From Gordonia hongkongensis (lineage in GTDB: Bacteria; Actinomycetota; Actinomycetes; Mycobacteriales; Mycobacteriaceae), in contig NZ_CP095552.1 of the NCBI RefSeq assembly GCF_023078355.1, positions 4,774,001-4,838,000 of the forward strand: a stretch of 64,000 nucleotides of DNA. The letters run 5' to 3'. The notes below the pieces were generated by a model. It saw only the letters and a program-made list of their open reading frames with translations. It had not been told where the DNA came from and searched no databases. Shown in pieces: positions 52,601 to 61,040 of the stretch. Both the position numbers and the translations under genes were made by a program. The stretch's first letter is position 1. The number at the start of each line of letters is the position of its first letter.

Positions 52601-53982
52601 CGGAGATCCCGGACGAACGGCCATCCCCGGCGCGCGACGCTCGAACAGATGACGACGCAGCAGCCGACGAGAACACTCCCACCCTGGTCTTGGACCTCCC
52701 GCGCGAACAGCGGGTCGAGTCGCTGACGATCGCCGCCCCGCGGGGGTATCCCGCGGCGCCCACCGAGGTCGCCGTCGACCTCGGGACCGGTGAACAGATC
52801 CGCGAGGTGGACGAGAAGGGCATGGTGCGACTCGATCCCGCGGTTACCGACCGCATCGAGATCACCATCCGCGCACAGTCCGACCTCATCGACGTCAACA
52901 GCCTCGGATTCGCCAGTCCCGCACCACCGGGAATCGCCGAGGTCCAGGTGTTCCCGTCGCCGGCGACCGGTACGGACGCCGACCGGATCGTCGAGATCGG
53001 TTGCGACGCCGGGATCGGTCTGACCGCCGCGGGTCAGGTCGTCCGGATGTCCGTGCGCGCCACCGCGTCCGAGCTGCGCAGCGGACGGCCGGTGGTCGGG
53101 CGCCCGTGCGGCGACGGCCGGCTCGTGCTGCCCGCCGGCCAGCAGGAGGTGTCGGTCAATCCCGGCGACGCCTTCACCGTCGACGCCGTCTCGCTGGTGA
53201 ACGGTGATCCGGTCTCGGCGCCCGCGTCGACGTCCCCCGAGGTGACCGAGTGGTCGCCGGTGCGGCGCGTGGTGACGGTCGACGCCGGTGCGCAACGACT
53301 GCTCGTCGTGCCCGAGAGCACCAACCCGGGGTGGCAGGCGCACCTCGACGGCACGCAGCTACGGCCGGTCGTCGTCGACGGGTGGCAACAGGGGTGGGTC
53401 GTCCCCGCCGGTGCAGGCGGAACCATCGAACTCACCTTCCGATTCGACTCGCTGTACCGGTGGGCGCTGGTGATCGGGCTCGCGCTGATGGCGCTGCTGC
53501 TCGTCGCCGCGTGGTGGCCGTCGGCGCGTCGCACCCGGGCCGGTGAACCCGTCGTGGTTCCGTCCGGGCGCAGCAACGTGCTCGCCGCGGGGGGTGCGGT
53601 GTTCGCCGCGGCGTGGCTGGTGTCCGGCTGGTGGGGACTCGCGGCCGCCGTCGTGGTCGGCACCCTCGCCGCAGCGGTACCGCAGAAGACCGGCGTCACA
53701 ATCACATTCGTGGCGATGATGACCGCGACCATCGGGCTGGCGGCCGGCCCCTGGCACGCCTCGGGCGGGTACCACGGGTCGCAGTGGTGGGTTCAGCTAC
53801 CGGCGCTGGTGGCGGTGTCGATGACGGCCTGGCTGGTGTTCTTCTCGGCCGTCGACGACGGTCCGTCGTCCGACGAGGCCGGCGAGGACGACGAGGCGGC
53901 CGGGACCTGGCGCACGCGATTACGACGACGGCTCTCGCGAGTGCGCAACCAGTTCCGCGTCGGCTCCTCGATGAAGGCGTAA
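49618..53982 (+). CDS. aftD: Arabinofuranosyltransferase AftD
   Basis: Very large membrane glycosyltransferase (~1454 residues) that adds arabinofuranose in arabinogalactan/lipoarabinomannan synthesis using decaprenyl-phosphoryl-arabinose. The first periplasmic loop carries the GT-C motif region DTKLDLTANPLGFLARAAHL; about ten helices follow, then a long periplasmic region with discoidin/CBM-like domains (AAAFDGNPQSAWVSGG; AAAVDGDPGTSWTAPE) and two final helices. There is no ATG, GTG or TTG in frame from the TGA at 49483 until ATG 49813, which lies inside conserved sequence. CTG at 49618 would give MSTPPPPPDQSVLSRRG, a sensible N-terminus. The 3' end overlaps the convergent acyltransferase by 190 bp. 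Confidence 0.94.
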   Translation: MSTPPPPPDQSVLSRRGIAVVGAISLLICLLQSPGRIAADTKLDLTANPLGFLARAAHLWTPNAPMGQVQNQAYGYFFPHGAFFALGDLLAVPPWIVQRLWWAVLLTVGFVGIVRLAEMLRLGSPASRIIAATVFVLSPRVLTTLGSISSETLPMMLAPWVLIPVVRALDTRAENAAPLWREAARASAAVALMGAVNAVATLAALGVAALWWLLHSPRDRRWWRFGAWTAAGLTLACAWWLVPLLILSRVSPPFLDYIESSRVTTQWTSLTEVLRGASSWTPFVSPERVAGAVLVTQPAAVLATGTIAAAGLAGLCMRHMPFRGRLVAILGVGLVLMCVGYAGELGSPVAEQVRVFLDGSGAPLRNIHKFEPLLRIPLVLGVAHLLARVPLPGSASRRETLSAFAQPQRSRPVAATIVLLVAVIGAGSLMWTGQLAPDGTYQAIPRHWQQTADWLTEHSERDDGAPPARALVVPGAPFADQLWGLTRDEPLQPLSDTPRAVRDAIPLTPPGAIRALDSVQREIAAGRGSPGLAATLAGQGIGFVVLRADLDPDTSRSARPLLAQQALDESPGLRRVAEFGPPIGPPSVRGVVRDNGLRPPMPAVQIYAVGEPGATTGTGPRLVDTTGLPRIAGGPEAIAELADVRARQGLPPLGPVVLDADARRAGIVDGPLIVTDTPADRETDFGRVDDHSSAIRSPSDPRRTQNAVADYPVDGQPLVHGEWLLDNESGEVEVSTSGSAADAVQPGQTSPANSAAAAFDGNPQSAWVSGGLETAVGRWMRIGFTTPRTDLAVTLTTAKALGPDVTSALITTEAGSTVVSGLAPGEPVTVTAPSGPTGWLQIRALRTDDGTAGNQFALGEVTVSDLRTATPLRIRHRVVLPELEAGTDVAQWVLYQELSGRASCVSDPERQMTRCAPGLALSPETSAVFGRALSVPSDVTVSPTAILRPRPGDALDRLLAEDDRVTARGPRPVTDPRGGPAAAVDGDPGTSWTAPEIPDERPSPARDARTDDDAAADENTPTLVLDLPREQRVESLTIAAPRGYPAAPTEVAVDLGTGEQIREVDEKGMVRLDPAVTDRIEITIRAQSDLIDVNSLGFASPAPPGIAEVQVFPSPATGTDADRIVEIGCDAGIGLTAAGQVVRMSVRATASELRSGRPVVGRPCGDGRLVLPAGQQEVSVNPGDAFTVDAVSLVNGDPVSAPASTSPEVTEWSPVRRVVTVDAGAQRLLVVPESTNPGWQAHLDGTQLRPVVVDGWQQGWVVPAGAGGTIELTFRFDSLYRWALVIGLALMALLLVAAWWPSARRTRAGEPVVVPSGRSNVLAAGGAVFAAAWLVSGWWGLAAAVVVGTLAAAVPQKTGVTITFVAMMTATIGLAAGPWHASGGYHGSQWWVQLPALVAVSMTAWLVFFSAVDDGPSSDEAGEDDEAAGTWRTRLRRRLSRVRNQFRVGSSMKA

Positions 53983-55133
53983 CTCGCCGCGGCGATGCCG
54001 ATCGACAGGCCGAGGGTGATCACCAGCACCAAGAGGGTGTTGCCACTGAACGGCACGATGCCGAACAGCGGGAAGACCACCGCAAGGATCGCGACGTGCC
54101 AGATGAAGATCCCGTACGACCACCTGCCGAGGGCCAGCATCACCCGTGAGGTGAGGATGCGGAACGGCCCGTCGTTGCAGACGAGCGGGGCGAGCAGCGC
54201 ATATCCGCAGAGCGCGCCGAGAACCATCTTGGTGGCGAACTCGATCTCGGTGACCGCGCCGAGACCGGTCGGGCCGGCGATCCTGGTGCATGCCAGCGCG
54301 TAGGCGACGACGAGGACGCCCAGCATGAGCGGGCGGTTCGCGCTGAGGCGGATCGTTCCCGCCATCCAGCGGCCCGTCCCCGACGTCCCGGATGCAGAAC
54401 CCGATTCCGGTTCACGTTCGAGGACTCCGGCGATCTCGGCCAGGACCAGACCCGCGACGAACCACGGGAGGTGGCCGAACACCCAGTTCTTGGTCTCCAC
54501 GCCGTCGGCCACGGGCAGCGAGGTGCCGACCCAGGCCCAGCCGAGGCTCAGCGCACCGAGGAGGACGATCGCCGGCACCCGCGCCCGCAGACGGCTCCCG
54601 CGCAGCCGCAGGAGAGCGAAGCCGATGAGCGGCAGCAGTGCGTAGAAGGCGATCTCGACCGAGAGGCTCCACATCTGGGTCAGACCGGCGGTCAGTGTCA
54701 GCGGCACGAAGACCTGCGTGAGCGTGAGGTTCGCCAGCCAGACCTGCGCATCCGCTCCCTGCGCCTCGGGGAGCAGCAGGATCACCAGCGTCACCACGAC
54801 CACATAGGCCGGCCAGATCCGGACGACGCGATGGCGGAAGTACCGCGGCACCGACGGATGACCGGTCCCGCGATGCGCGGCGTCGACCCACGGTCGCCAG
54901 AGCAGAAAGCCGGAGAGCGCGAAGAACAAGGCGACCGCGAGGTCGAGACGACCGAGGACCGGTCCCAGCACGGGGATCTCGACCGCGCGGGTCTGGAAGG
55001 CCACGTGCGTGACCAGGACCCCGATCGCGGCGATGGCCCGCATGCCCTCGAGCTGCGGATAGAACCGCCGGGCGGAACCCGTTGCGGGTTCGGCGGTGGC
55101 GGGGCTGGTGGGGCCGGGGTCGGTGCTGGTCAT
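53793..55133 (-). CDS. Acyltransferase 3 family protein, TmaT-like
   Basis: Integral membrane acyltransferase of 446 residues with ~10 helices. Family motifs: RFYPQLEGMRAIAAIGVLVTH, RYFRHRVVRIWPAYVVVV and SLSVEIAFYALLP. It occupies the Rv0228 position next to the DUF3068/pgfA gene; in corynebacteria the homologue TmaT acetylates trehalose monomycolate before MmpL3 export, so I infer that role. The last ~63 residues (NRVRQVPAASSSSPASSDDG onward) are encoded opposite the end of aftD. It is divergent from pgfA with 44 bp between starts. Confidence 0.85.
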   Translation of the reverse strand: MTSTDPGPTSPATAEPATGSARRFYPQLEGMRAIAAIGVLVTHVAFQTRAVEIPVLGPVLGRLDLAVALFFALSGFLLWRPWVDAAHRGTGHPSVPRYFRHRVVRIWPAYVVVVTLVILLLPEAQGADAQVWLANLTLTQVFVPLTLTAGLTQMWSLSVEIAFYALLPLIGFALLRLRGSRLRARVPAIVLLGALSLGWAWVGTSLPVADGVETKNWVFGHLPWFVAGLVLAEIAGVLEREPESGSASGTSGTGRWMAGTIRLSANRPLMLGVLVVAYALACTRIAGPTGLGAVTEIEFATKMVLGALCGYALLAPLVCNDGPFRILTSRVMLALGRWSYGIFIWHVAILAVVFPLFGIVPFSGNTLLVLVITLGLSIGIAAASYAFIEEPTRNWLRTRESRRRNRVRQVPAASSSSPASSDDGPSSTAEKNTSQAVIDTATSAGS

Positions 55134-55177
55134 GCTGCTGACAGGGTAGCCGGGAGGCGTTGCGTACCCTCGCCACC

Positions 55178-56362
55178 ATGTCCTCGCCGTCCTCCTCGTC
55201 GCACCCGGAGCCCCATCGCTGGTCGACGGCGGACCTCGCGGGACCGACGCTGATCTTCGTCGGCGCGTTCCTGCTCGCGGTGACGATCGCGCTGCCCACC
55301 CTGCTCGTCGGCGGGTTCCGCACGATCCCGCTGAGCACCGACTTCACCACCGTCGCCACGGCCGACGACGCGACGATCTTCGACCGGTGCTCGCTGGAGA
55401 CCCGGAGCGCCCGTACCGTCGGCGCCGACCTCGTCCGGCAGCAGCGCGTCGTGGCGGTGCAGCCGTCCGACGAACACCGGGTGACGCTGCAGGCCGGTAC
55501 GTCGATCCAGGCCGAGAAGCTGCGCATCGACGATCGCGAGGTCGACCCCGGTGATCCGCGCCCCGGTGTCGATGCCGATGACCCGTCACAACCGTGCAAC
55601 GAGGCGACCGTGAATGCCATCAAGGATCGGGTCACGCTGGACCGGAAGAACGCGCTGCCCCGACTCGCCGCCCGCGGGGCGTCGGAGATCCAGTACGACA
55701 GCGGTCAGGCCGCGGTGCTCGTCCCGGACCGTAGCGGCGTCACCTATCTGCTGCCCTTCGACACGGCGATCGCCGACCGCGAGTTCTTCGACCCGATCAC
55801 CCGCACCACCGTGCCGTTGGTCCACGACGGTGACACCGAGGTGCAGGGTCGCGACGTCGCACGGTTCCGCGCCGAGGTCCCCGACACCGACCTCGCCCGC
55901 GAAGCGCTGGGTCGACCGGTCGGCACGAATGTCTCGATCACGCGTCCGGCGTCGTGGTTCGGGTTCGGCGGCTCGAGCCGGCCGTTGACCGCGAGCCTCC
56001 ATCACCGGAGTTCGTGGGATCTCGCCGTCGACACCCGGACCGGCACCATTGTCGACGCCACGATCACCGTCGACGAGGCGTACCGCTTCCCCGACGGCAT
56101 CCCCGGCGTCCCGGCCGACTTCGAATTGCCGCATCTGCGCGCGACTTTCGGCTACGACGACGACACGCAGGCCCGGATGACGGACCTGTCCGACGATCTC
56201 GCGTCCCCGATCCTGATCTGGGGCCGGCTCGTACCCATCGGCACCGGGGTCCTCGGGGTCGTGGCTCTGCTGGCCGGGTTGATACTCACCAATCCGGCCT
56301 GGCTGCCCGCCCGGTTCCGGCGCCGAAGCGGCGCGGAAACCGTTGGCGAGCAACCGGAGTGA
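55178..56362 (+). CDS. pgfA: DUF3068 membrane protein, PgfA (Rv0227c) homologue
   Basis: Protein of 394 residues: a helix near residue 30 (LIFVGAFLLAVTIALPTLLV), a large external domain of ~300 residues and a C-terminal helix (LVPIGTGVLGVVALLAGLIL). The mycobacterial homologue PgfA interacts with MmpL3 and guides trehalose monomycolate traffic at the growing pole. Two Cys (DRCSLETR, PSQPCNEAT) could pair. ATG 55178 chosen; a TTG at 55160 is too close to its GGGAGG. Its stop lies 12 bp from the convergent SRPBCC gene. Confidence 0.85.
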   Translation: MSSPSSSSHPEPHRWSTADLAGPTLIFVGAFLLAVTIALPTLLVGGFRTIPLSTDFTTVATADDATIFDRCSLETRSARTVGADLVRQQRVVAVQPSDEHRVTLQAGTSIQAEKLRIDDREVDPGDPRPGVDADDPSQPCNEATVNAIKDRVTLDRKNALPRLAARGASEIQYDSGQAAVLVPDRSGVTYLLPFDTAIADREFFDPITRTTVPLVHDGDTEVQGRDVARFRAEVPDTDLAREALGRPVGTNVSITRPASWFGFGGSSRPLTASLHHRSSWDLAVDTRTGTIVDATITVDEAYRFPDGIPGVPADFELPHLRATFGYDDDTQARMTDLSDDLASPILIWGRLVPIGTGVLGVVALLAGLILTNPAWLPARFRRRSGAETVGEQPE

Positions 56363-56374
56363 CGGGGACCGCCG

Positions 56375-56845
56375 TCAGGACGTCGACTCGACGGCGAGCC
56401 TGCCGAGGGTGTCGTTCAGCTGGTGCTCGGTGACGAGCGGGAACTTGACCTTCTCGAGCAGGTTCTTGTCGGTGACCTTCGACCAGTCGTAGGTGTGGCG
56501 CACCAGCGTTTCGTTCGGACCCTGGGACTCCAGCTCCCACAGCCATTCCCACCCGGGCGGCTCGGTGCCGGCGGGGGCGGTCTGCCATGCCAGCAGCTTG
56601 TCCTTGGCGTAACCGGTGACATGGTTGTCGGTCTTGTAGTCGCCGCCCATGTGGTCGCCCGACATGTTCATCGTGAACACGTCACCGACCTGCTGGATGC
56701 GATCGGCGTGGTCCACGCCGCGGATGAAACCCGAACCGTCGAGCGCCTGATGCCGTTCGGGATTGGAGAGGACGTCGAACACCGCGTCGACGGGCGCCTC
56801 GATCGTGCGTTGGACAGTGACCTGTGTGCTCTCGTTGTCGCTCAT
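56375..56845 (-). CDS. SRPBCC (polyketide cyclase/START-like) protein
   Basis: Cytoplasmic protein of 156 residues with the SRPBCC opening VQRTIEAPVDAVFDVLSNPERHQALDG and a C-terminal helix (KFPLVTEHQLNDTLGRL). The fold binds hydrophobic ligands; no enzymatic role can be assigned. It follows the flippase gene on the same strand. It belongs to a three-gene group not found between the mycobacterial Rv0226c and Rv0227c. Confidence 0.85.
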   Translation of the reverse strand: MSDNESTQVTVQRTIEAPVDAVFDVLSNPERHQALDGSGFIRGVDHADRIQQVGDVFTMNMSGDHMGGDYKTDNHVTGYAKDKLLAWQTAPAGTEPPGWEWLWELESQGPNETLVRHTYDWSKVTDKNLLEKVKFPLVTEHQLNDTLGRLAVESTS

Positions 56846-56894
56846 GACACAACACTGCCGAAACTTCGGGCACTCGGCAACGTCCGACCTCAAC

Positions 56895-58079
56895 TCAGCG
56901 CGCGACCGCCCACGTCCCCAGCGCGGCGATCGTGGCGGCCACGGCCGCGGTGCCCGCGACCCCTACCACCGAGCCGGTGAGGGTGACGATGACCAGCACC
57001 TCGGCGCCCACGACCAGCCAGGTGCCGAGTGCCACGCGCGTCCGGTCGCGCGCGATCGCCGACAGTAAAACGACCTGCAGGACTGCGAGCGCGGCGCCGA
57101 TGTAGGCGAAGAGCCACAGGATCGGCACCAAGGCGTCGTAGCCGTCCCCGAAGACGAACGGGACGACCGGGCCCGCCGCGCCCGCCAGCACGGTCAGGAC
57201 GACCCCGATCCCGGCGACCACCGTCACCGCCTGACGCAACGAGGCCGACGACCGTGCTGGGTCGGCGAGACGCGGATAGAAGACGACGCCGATCGCCTGC
57301 GGGAGCCAGAAGGCCACCTTCGTCGCGATCGCGCCGAGGGCGTACACACCGACCTCCTCGGCGTCGAGGACCCGGGGCGAGAGCAGCAGGTCGATCGACG
57401 ACGCGACGATCAACACCAACTGGACCTGCGACGCGCGGACCACGCTGAGCACCCCGGCGGCTCCCGACGGCGTCCGCCCCGGCCGTCCGGACCGTGACAT
57501 CGACCAGACCACGAGCCAGACGACGGCCGCCGACGCGGCGGCACCCAGCGTCCCGGCCAGCAGCCCACCGGCCGGTCCGGCGCCGGCGGCGAATGCCCCG
57601 ATGATCGGCATCGATCGTGCGACTCCGACGACGGCCAGCACCCAGGACAGCGCCCGGAACTCGCCGCGTCCCTGCAGAATGCCCTGACCTGCGGCGATGA
57701 GCGCCAGCAGCGGCGCCGAGGCGAGTGCTGCGGCCGTCGTAGCGACGTCGGTGCGCAGCAGCAGCCCGACCAGCGGGGTGGCGACGACGGTGAGTACGAC
57801 GACCCAGCACGTCGTCACCACACCCAGCGCGCGGAGCCGTCCCTCGTCACCGCCGAGCACGACCTCCCGGGCGATGACGTTCTGCAGCGCCATCGCCGGC
57901 ACGCCCAGCACGAGCATCGCCGACAGCAGCACCGCGAACTCGCCGTATTCGCTGACGTCGAGGAAGTGCGCACTCGCGACGAGGTGCACCACGTACATGC
58001 AGACGTTGGCCACCATCGACCCGATCGCCACCGACCCGACGGCGCCGACCGTGCCCGTCGTCCGACGCGTCTGCTGCAT
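56895..58079 (-). CDS. MOP-superfamily flippase (polysaccharide biosynthesis type)
   Basis: Membrane protein of 394 residues with ~12 helices; the start (GAVGSVAIGSMVANVCMYVV) and FLDVSEYGEFAVLLSAMLVLG are typical of Wzx/MviN-like flippases. It likely moves a lipid-linked glycan or similar precursor across the membrane. The setting beside aftD, tmaT and pgfA suggests envelope work, but the substrate is unknown. ATG 58079 chosen just before the first helix. Confidence 0.86.
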   Translation of the reverse strand: MQQTRRTTGTVGAVGSVAIGSMVANVCMYVVHLVASAHFLDVSEYGEFAVLLSAMLVLGVPAMALQNVIAREVVLGGDEGRLRALGVVTTCWVVVLTVVATPLVGLLLRTDVATTAAALASAPLLALIAAGQGILQGRGEFRALSWVLAVVGVARSMPIIGAFAAGAGPAGGLLAGTLGAAASAAVVWLVVWSMSRSGRPGRTPSGAAGVLSVVRASQVQLVLIVASSIDLLLSPRVLDAEEVGVYALGAIATKVAFWLPQAIGVVFYPRLADPARSSASLRQAVTVVAGIGVVLTVLAGAAGPVVPFVFGDGYDALVPILWLFAYIGAALAVLQVVLLSAIARDRTRVALGTWLVVGAEVLVIVTLTGSVVGVAGTAAVAATIAALGTWAVAR

Positions 58080-58240
58080 GGACCAAGTGTGCCGATCGCA
58101 CCGCGGCGGTCTCGCGCGGGGCGGGCACGAGGTAAGCGAGCCGGGTTTTGCACGGGCAGTCGGGCATAGGCAACGATGGGAAGGCTGTTGCCGAGCGCGG
58201 GTCCCCCGATCGCGCGTGTCCACCGGACCGAGAGACCGTG

Positions 58241-59179
58241 ATGTACGACGACAACCCCACCTACGACGCCGAGTCGACCGACATCGGTTCGCGCATCGAC
58301 CCGGTGCTGGCCCGGAGCTGGCTGCTGGTCAACGGCTCCCACTACGCCAAGTTCGAGCCGGCCTCGCGTTCGCGCGCCGACATCGTCGTGCTGGACATCG
58401 AGGACGCGGTGGCTCCCAAGGACAAGGTCTCCGCGCGCGACAACGTCGTCCGCTGGCTCGGGCCGAAGGACGGCACCGCCGGTCCCGGCGCCGGAGACTG
58501 GGTTCGCGTGAACGGATTCGGCACACCGTGGTGGGCCGATGATCTCGAGGCGCTGTCGCAGACCGCCGTCGGCGGGGTGATGCTGGCGATGGTCGAGTCC
58601 GTCGACCACGTCACCGAGACCGCCAAGCGACTGCCCGGCCTGCCGATCGTCGCGCTCGTGGAGACCGCGCGCGGACTGGAACGCATCAGTGAGATCGCAG
58701 CCACCAAGGGCACGTTCCGTCTCGCGTTCGGTATCGGGGATTTCCGCCGCGACACCGGCTTCGGCGAGAACCCGCAGACCCTGGCCTATGCCCGTTCGCG
58801 TTTCACGATCGCCGCGAAGGCCGCCCACCTGCCCAGCGCCATCGACGGCCCGACGGTCGGTTCCAGCGCGCTCAAGCTCAGTGAGGCGACCGCGGTCAGT
58901 GCCGAGTTCGGCATGACCGGCAAGATCTGCCTCACCCCGGGCCAGTGCGCGCAGGTCAACGAAGGACTGTCCCCCTCTCAGGACGAGATCACCTGGGCGC
59001 GCGAGTTCTTCGCCGAGTTCGAGCGCGACGGCGGCGAGATCCGCAACGGCTCCGACCTGCCGCGGATCGCGCGGGCGACCAAGATCCTCGACCTGGCGCG
59101 GTCGTACGGCATCACCGAGTCCGACTACGACGACGACCCGGTGCACGCCCCCGCACCATCGGACACCCACCACTTCTGA
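58241..59179 (+). CDS. HpcH/HpaI aldolase-citrate lyase (CitE-like) protein
   Basis: TIM-barrel protein of 312 residues: ADIVVLDIEDAVAPKDK with metal/acyl-CoA motif, VRVNGFGTPWWADDL, ALVETARGL and IDGPTVGSSALKL. Stand-alone CitE-like enzymes act as malyl-, citramalyl- or beta-hydroxyacyl-CoA lyases/thioesterases; the precise substrate cannot be read. It is only 13 bp before the next membrane-protein gene, so the two are co-transcribed. Confidence 0.88.
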   Translation: MYDDNPTYDAESTDIGSRIDPVLARSWLLVNGSHYAKFEPASRSRADIVVLDIEDAVAPKDKVSARDNVVRWLGPKDGTAGPGAGDWVRVNGFGTPWWADDLEALSQTAVGGVMLAMVESVDHVTETAKRLPGLPIVALVETARGLERISEIAATKGTFRLAFGIGDFRRDTGFGENPQTLAYARSRFTIAAKAAHLPSAIDGPTVGSSALKLSEATAVSAEFGMTGKICLTPGQCAQVNEGLSPSQDEITWAREFFAEFERDGGEIRNGSDLPRIARATKILDLARSYGITESDYDDDPVHAPAPSDTHHF

Positions 59180-59192
59180 TCGGCTCGCCGCG

Positions 59193-61040
59193 GTGACTCC
59201 CCGACGACTGTTGCCGGTTCTGTACGGCACCGGTGTCGCTGCGGCCGCGGTGATCCTGGCGCCGCTGCTGCCCGGCCTGATCGGGGCCGGCGACCGGTAC
59301 CTGCTGTACCGCGATGCGGTGTCCACGCCGCGCACCCATGTCACGGACACCACGCTCGGGATCGGTGACCTGCCGCCCCGCGCCGTGCCGCAGGACTGGT
59401 TCCTCGCGATGGTGAGCACCGTCATCGACGGCGGGATCGTCGTGCTGGCGGTCCTCGCCGCCTCCCTGGTGTGCGCGGGCGTCGGGTACGGACGTCTGGC
59501 AGCTCGCCTGGTCCCGGGCGCCGGGCGCACCGGCGCCGCGGCGGCAACGCTCGTCGCGGTGTGGAATCCGTTTGTCGCCGAACGTCTTCTCCAGGGCCAC
59601 TGGAGCCTGCTGGCGGGTTATGCGGCACTGGGGTGGATTCTCGTCGCGGTTCTGGATCTGCGGGAGCACGCCCGGCTGATTGAGCCGGCACCGAGCGAAG
59701 CGAGGAGCCGAGTCACTCCGCTGGTTGAGCCGGCACCGAGCGAAGCGAGGAGCCGAGTCGAAGCCACCCGGCGACCGGACCCCCGAGCAAGCACCGTCCA
59801 ACTTCTTCAACTGGGCGGACTGTTCGCGGTCGCAGGCTTGACCCCCACCGGTTCTGTCCTCGCCGTAATCACTCTGGCGACGGCGCTCGTGGCCCGTCCG
59901 ATCGGTCTGCGACCCACGATGGCCGTCGTTGCGCTCTGGCTCCTCAGCACGCTGCCCTGGTTGCTGACGTCGGTGATCACCGACGCCCCGACCACATCGG
60001 CGGCCGCCGGGGTGGAGGCATTCGGTCTGCGGTCCGAGCCGTGGCTCGGACCCGTGGGTACGGCTCTGTCACTGGGCGGGATCTGGAACGCCGATGCGGT
60101 GCCGGCGAGCCGGACCATCGGGTGGGCCGCGGTGGCCACCCTCGGCCTGCTCCTCGTCGTCGCGGTCGGCGCCGGTCACCTGTGGCGGCGTCGCGCGGAG
60201 TCGGACCCGCTGGTGCGCGCCATCGCCATCCTCGCGGCGGTGACCGCGTTCTTGTTGGTGCTGAGCACTTTCGGACCGGTCCGCACCGGCCTGGGGTTCG
60301 TCGTCGAGCACGTCGGTGGCGGCGGACTCCTGCGCGATACGCAGAAGTTCGCCGCACTTCTCGTCCCGGCGGTCGCGGTGTGTGTGGCAGCGGCCGTGGC
60401 AGCGGCGAGGCGCCGGGTCCCGTCTGGTTTCGCGTACGCCGCGGTCGCACTGCTCGCGGTCGCGCCGCTCCCCGACCTGGCGTGGGGGGTCGGCGGTGCG
60501 GTGCGCACGGTCGACTATCCCGACGAGTGGCGGCAGGTCGCCGAGATCGTGCCGCCGGACCGGGGTTCGGTGGCCCTGTGGCCTCCCGGCACGGTGCGTG
60601 AGTACCCCTTCGCGCGCGATCCGTCGCTCGATCCCGCCGCACGGATGCTGCGGGCGCCGGTCGTCGAATCCGGTGAACTCCGCGTCGACGGCGTCGTGAT
60701 CGACCCGGCGGGCCGGCACGCCGCCGCGGTGACCCGGGTGCTGGAGTCCGGCGGGTCGCCGACCGCTCTCGCCGAGCTCGGCGTCGGCTGGGTGCTGGTC
60801 GAGAACGGTTCTCCGCCTATCCAACTCGCGGACGCCGGACGCCTCGTCTTCGACGGGCCGGATCTGAGGCTGTATCAGGTGGGCGACGTCGTGGATCGGT
60901 CCGCCGACGCCACCGACCGTGCGATCGCCCTCGGCGCGCACCTCGTATGGGCCGCGCTGCTCATCACCGGACTCGTCGGTCTCGGCGTCCGTGTGATCAG
61001 CGGCGCGAGTCGGACAGCACGGCGTCGAACGTCGCCATGA
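59193..61040 (+). CDS. Multi-spanning membrane protein (Rv0226c type) carrying an in-frame repeat
   Basis: Integral membrane protein of 615 residues with ~10 helices and a C-terminal periplasmic region (residues ~430-590). It resembles the GT-C-like membrane protein Rv0226c by position beside the Rv0225-type glycosyltransferase, the Rv0224c-type methyltransferase and pgfA. Motif-like DRYLLYRDAVSTPRTH near residue 35 may be the first loop. Residues ~163-193 (LIEPAPSEARSRV, then LVEPAPSEARSRV) are encoded by two 45-bp copies of a dispersed repeat, in frame, in a cytoplasmic loop. GTG start, no clear Shine-Dalgarno. Function unproven; mannan/arabinan or mycolate assembly is likely. Confidence 0.8.
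   Translation: MTPRRLLPVLYGTGVAAAAVILAPLLPGLIGAGDRYLLYRDAVSTPRTHVTDTTLGIGDLPPRAVPQDWFLAMVSTVIDGGIVVLAVLAASLVCAGVGYGRLAARLVPGAGRTGAAAATLVAVWNPFVAERLLQGHWSLLAGYAALGWILVAVLDLREHARLIEPAPSEARSRVTPLVEPAPSEARSRVEATRRPDPRASTVQLLQLGGLFAVAGLTPTGSVLAVITLATALVARPIGLRPTMAVVALWLLSTLPWLLTSVITDAPTTSAAAGVEAFGLRSEPWLGPVGTALSLGGIWNADAVPASRTIGWAAVATLGLLLVVAVGAGHLWRRRAESDPLVRAIAILAAVTAFLLVLSTFGPVRTGLGFVVEHVGGGGLLRDTQKFAALLVPAVAVCVAAAVAAARRRVPSGFAYAAVALLAVAPLPDLAWGVGGAVRTVDYPDEWRQVAEIVPPDRGSVALWPPGTVREYPFARDPSLDPAARMLRAPVVESGELRVDGVVIDPAGRHAAAVTRVLESGGSPTALAELGVGWVLVENGSPPIQLADAGRLVFDGPDLRLYQVGDVVDRSADATDRAIALGAHLVWAALLITGLVGLGVRVISGASRTARRRTSP
59676..59768. repeat. Family-2 repeat, two 45-bp copies inside a coding region
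   Basis: Copies start at 59676 and 59721, each with TTGAGCCGGCACCGAGCGAA followed by GCGAGGAGCCGAGTC; the second continues GAAGCCACC. The element is the reverse orientation of the one at 47215 and like the one at 63062. The host reading frame is kept. Confidence 0.9.

Noticed and set aside
51406..53343. Leftward open frame of 645 codons inside aftD
   Set aside because: Antisense to the well-supported periplasmic region of AftD; no homology-like motif.
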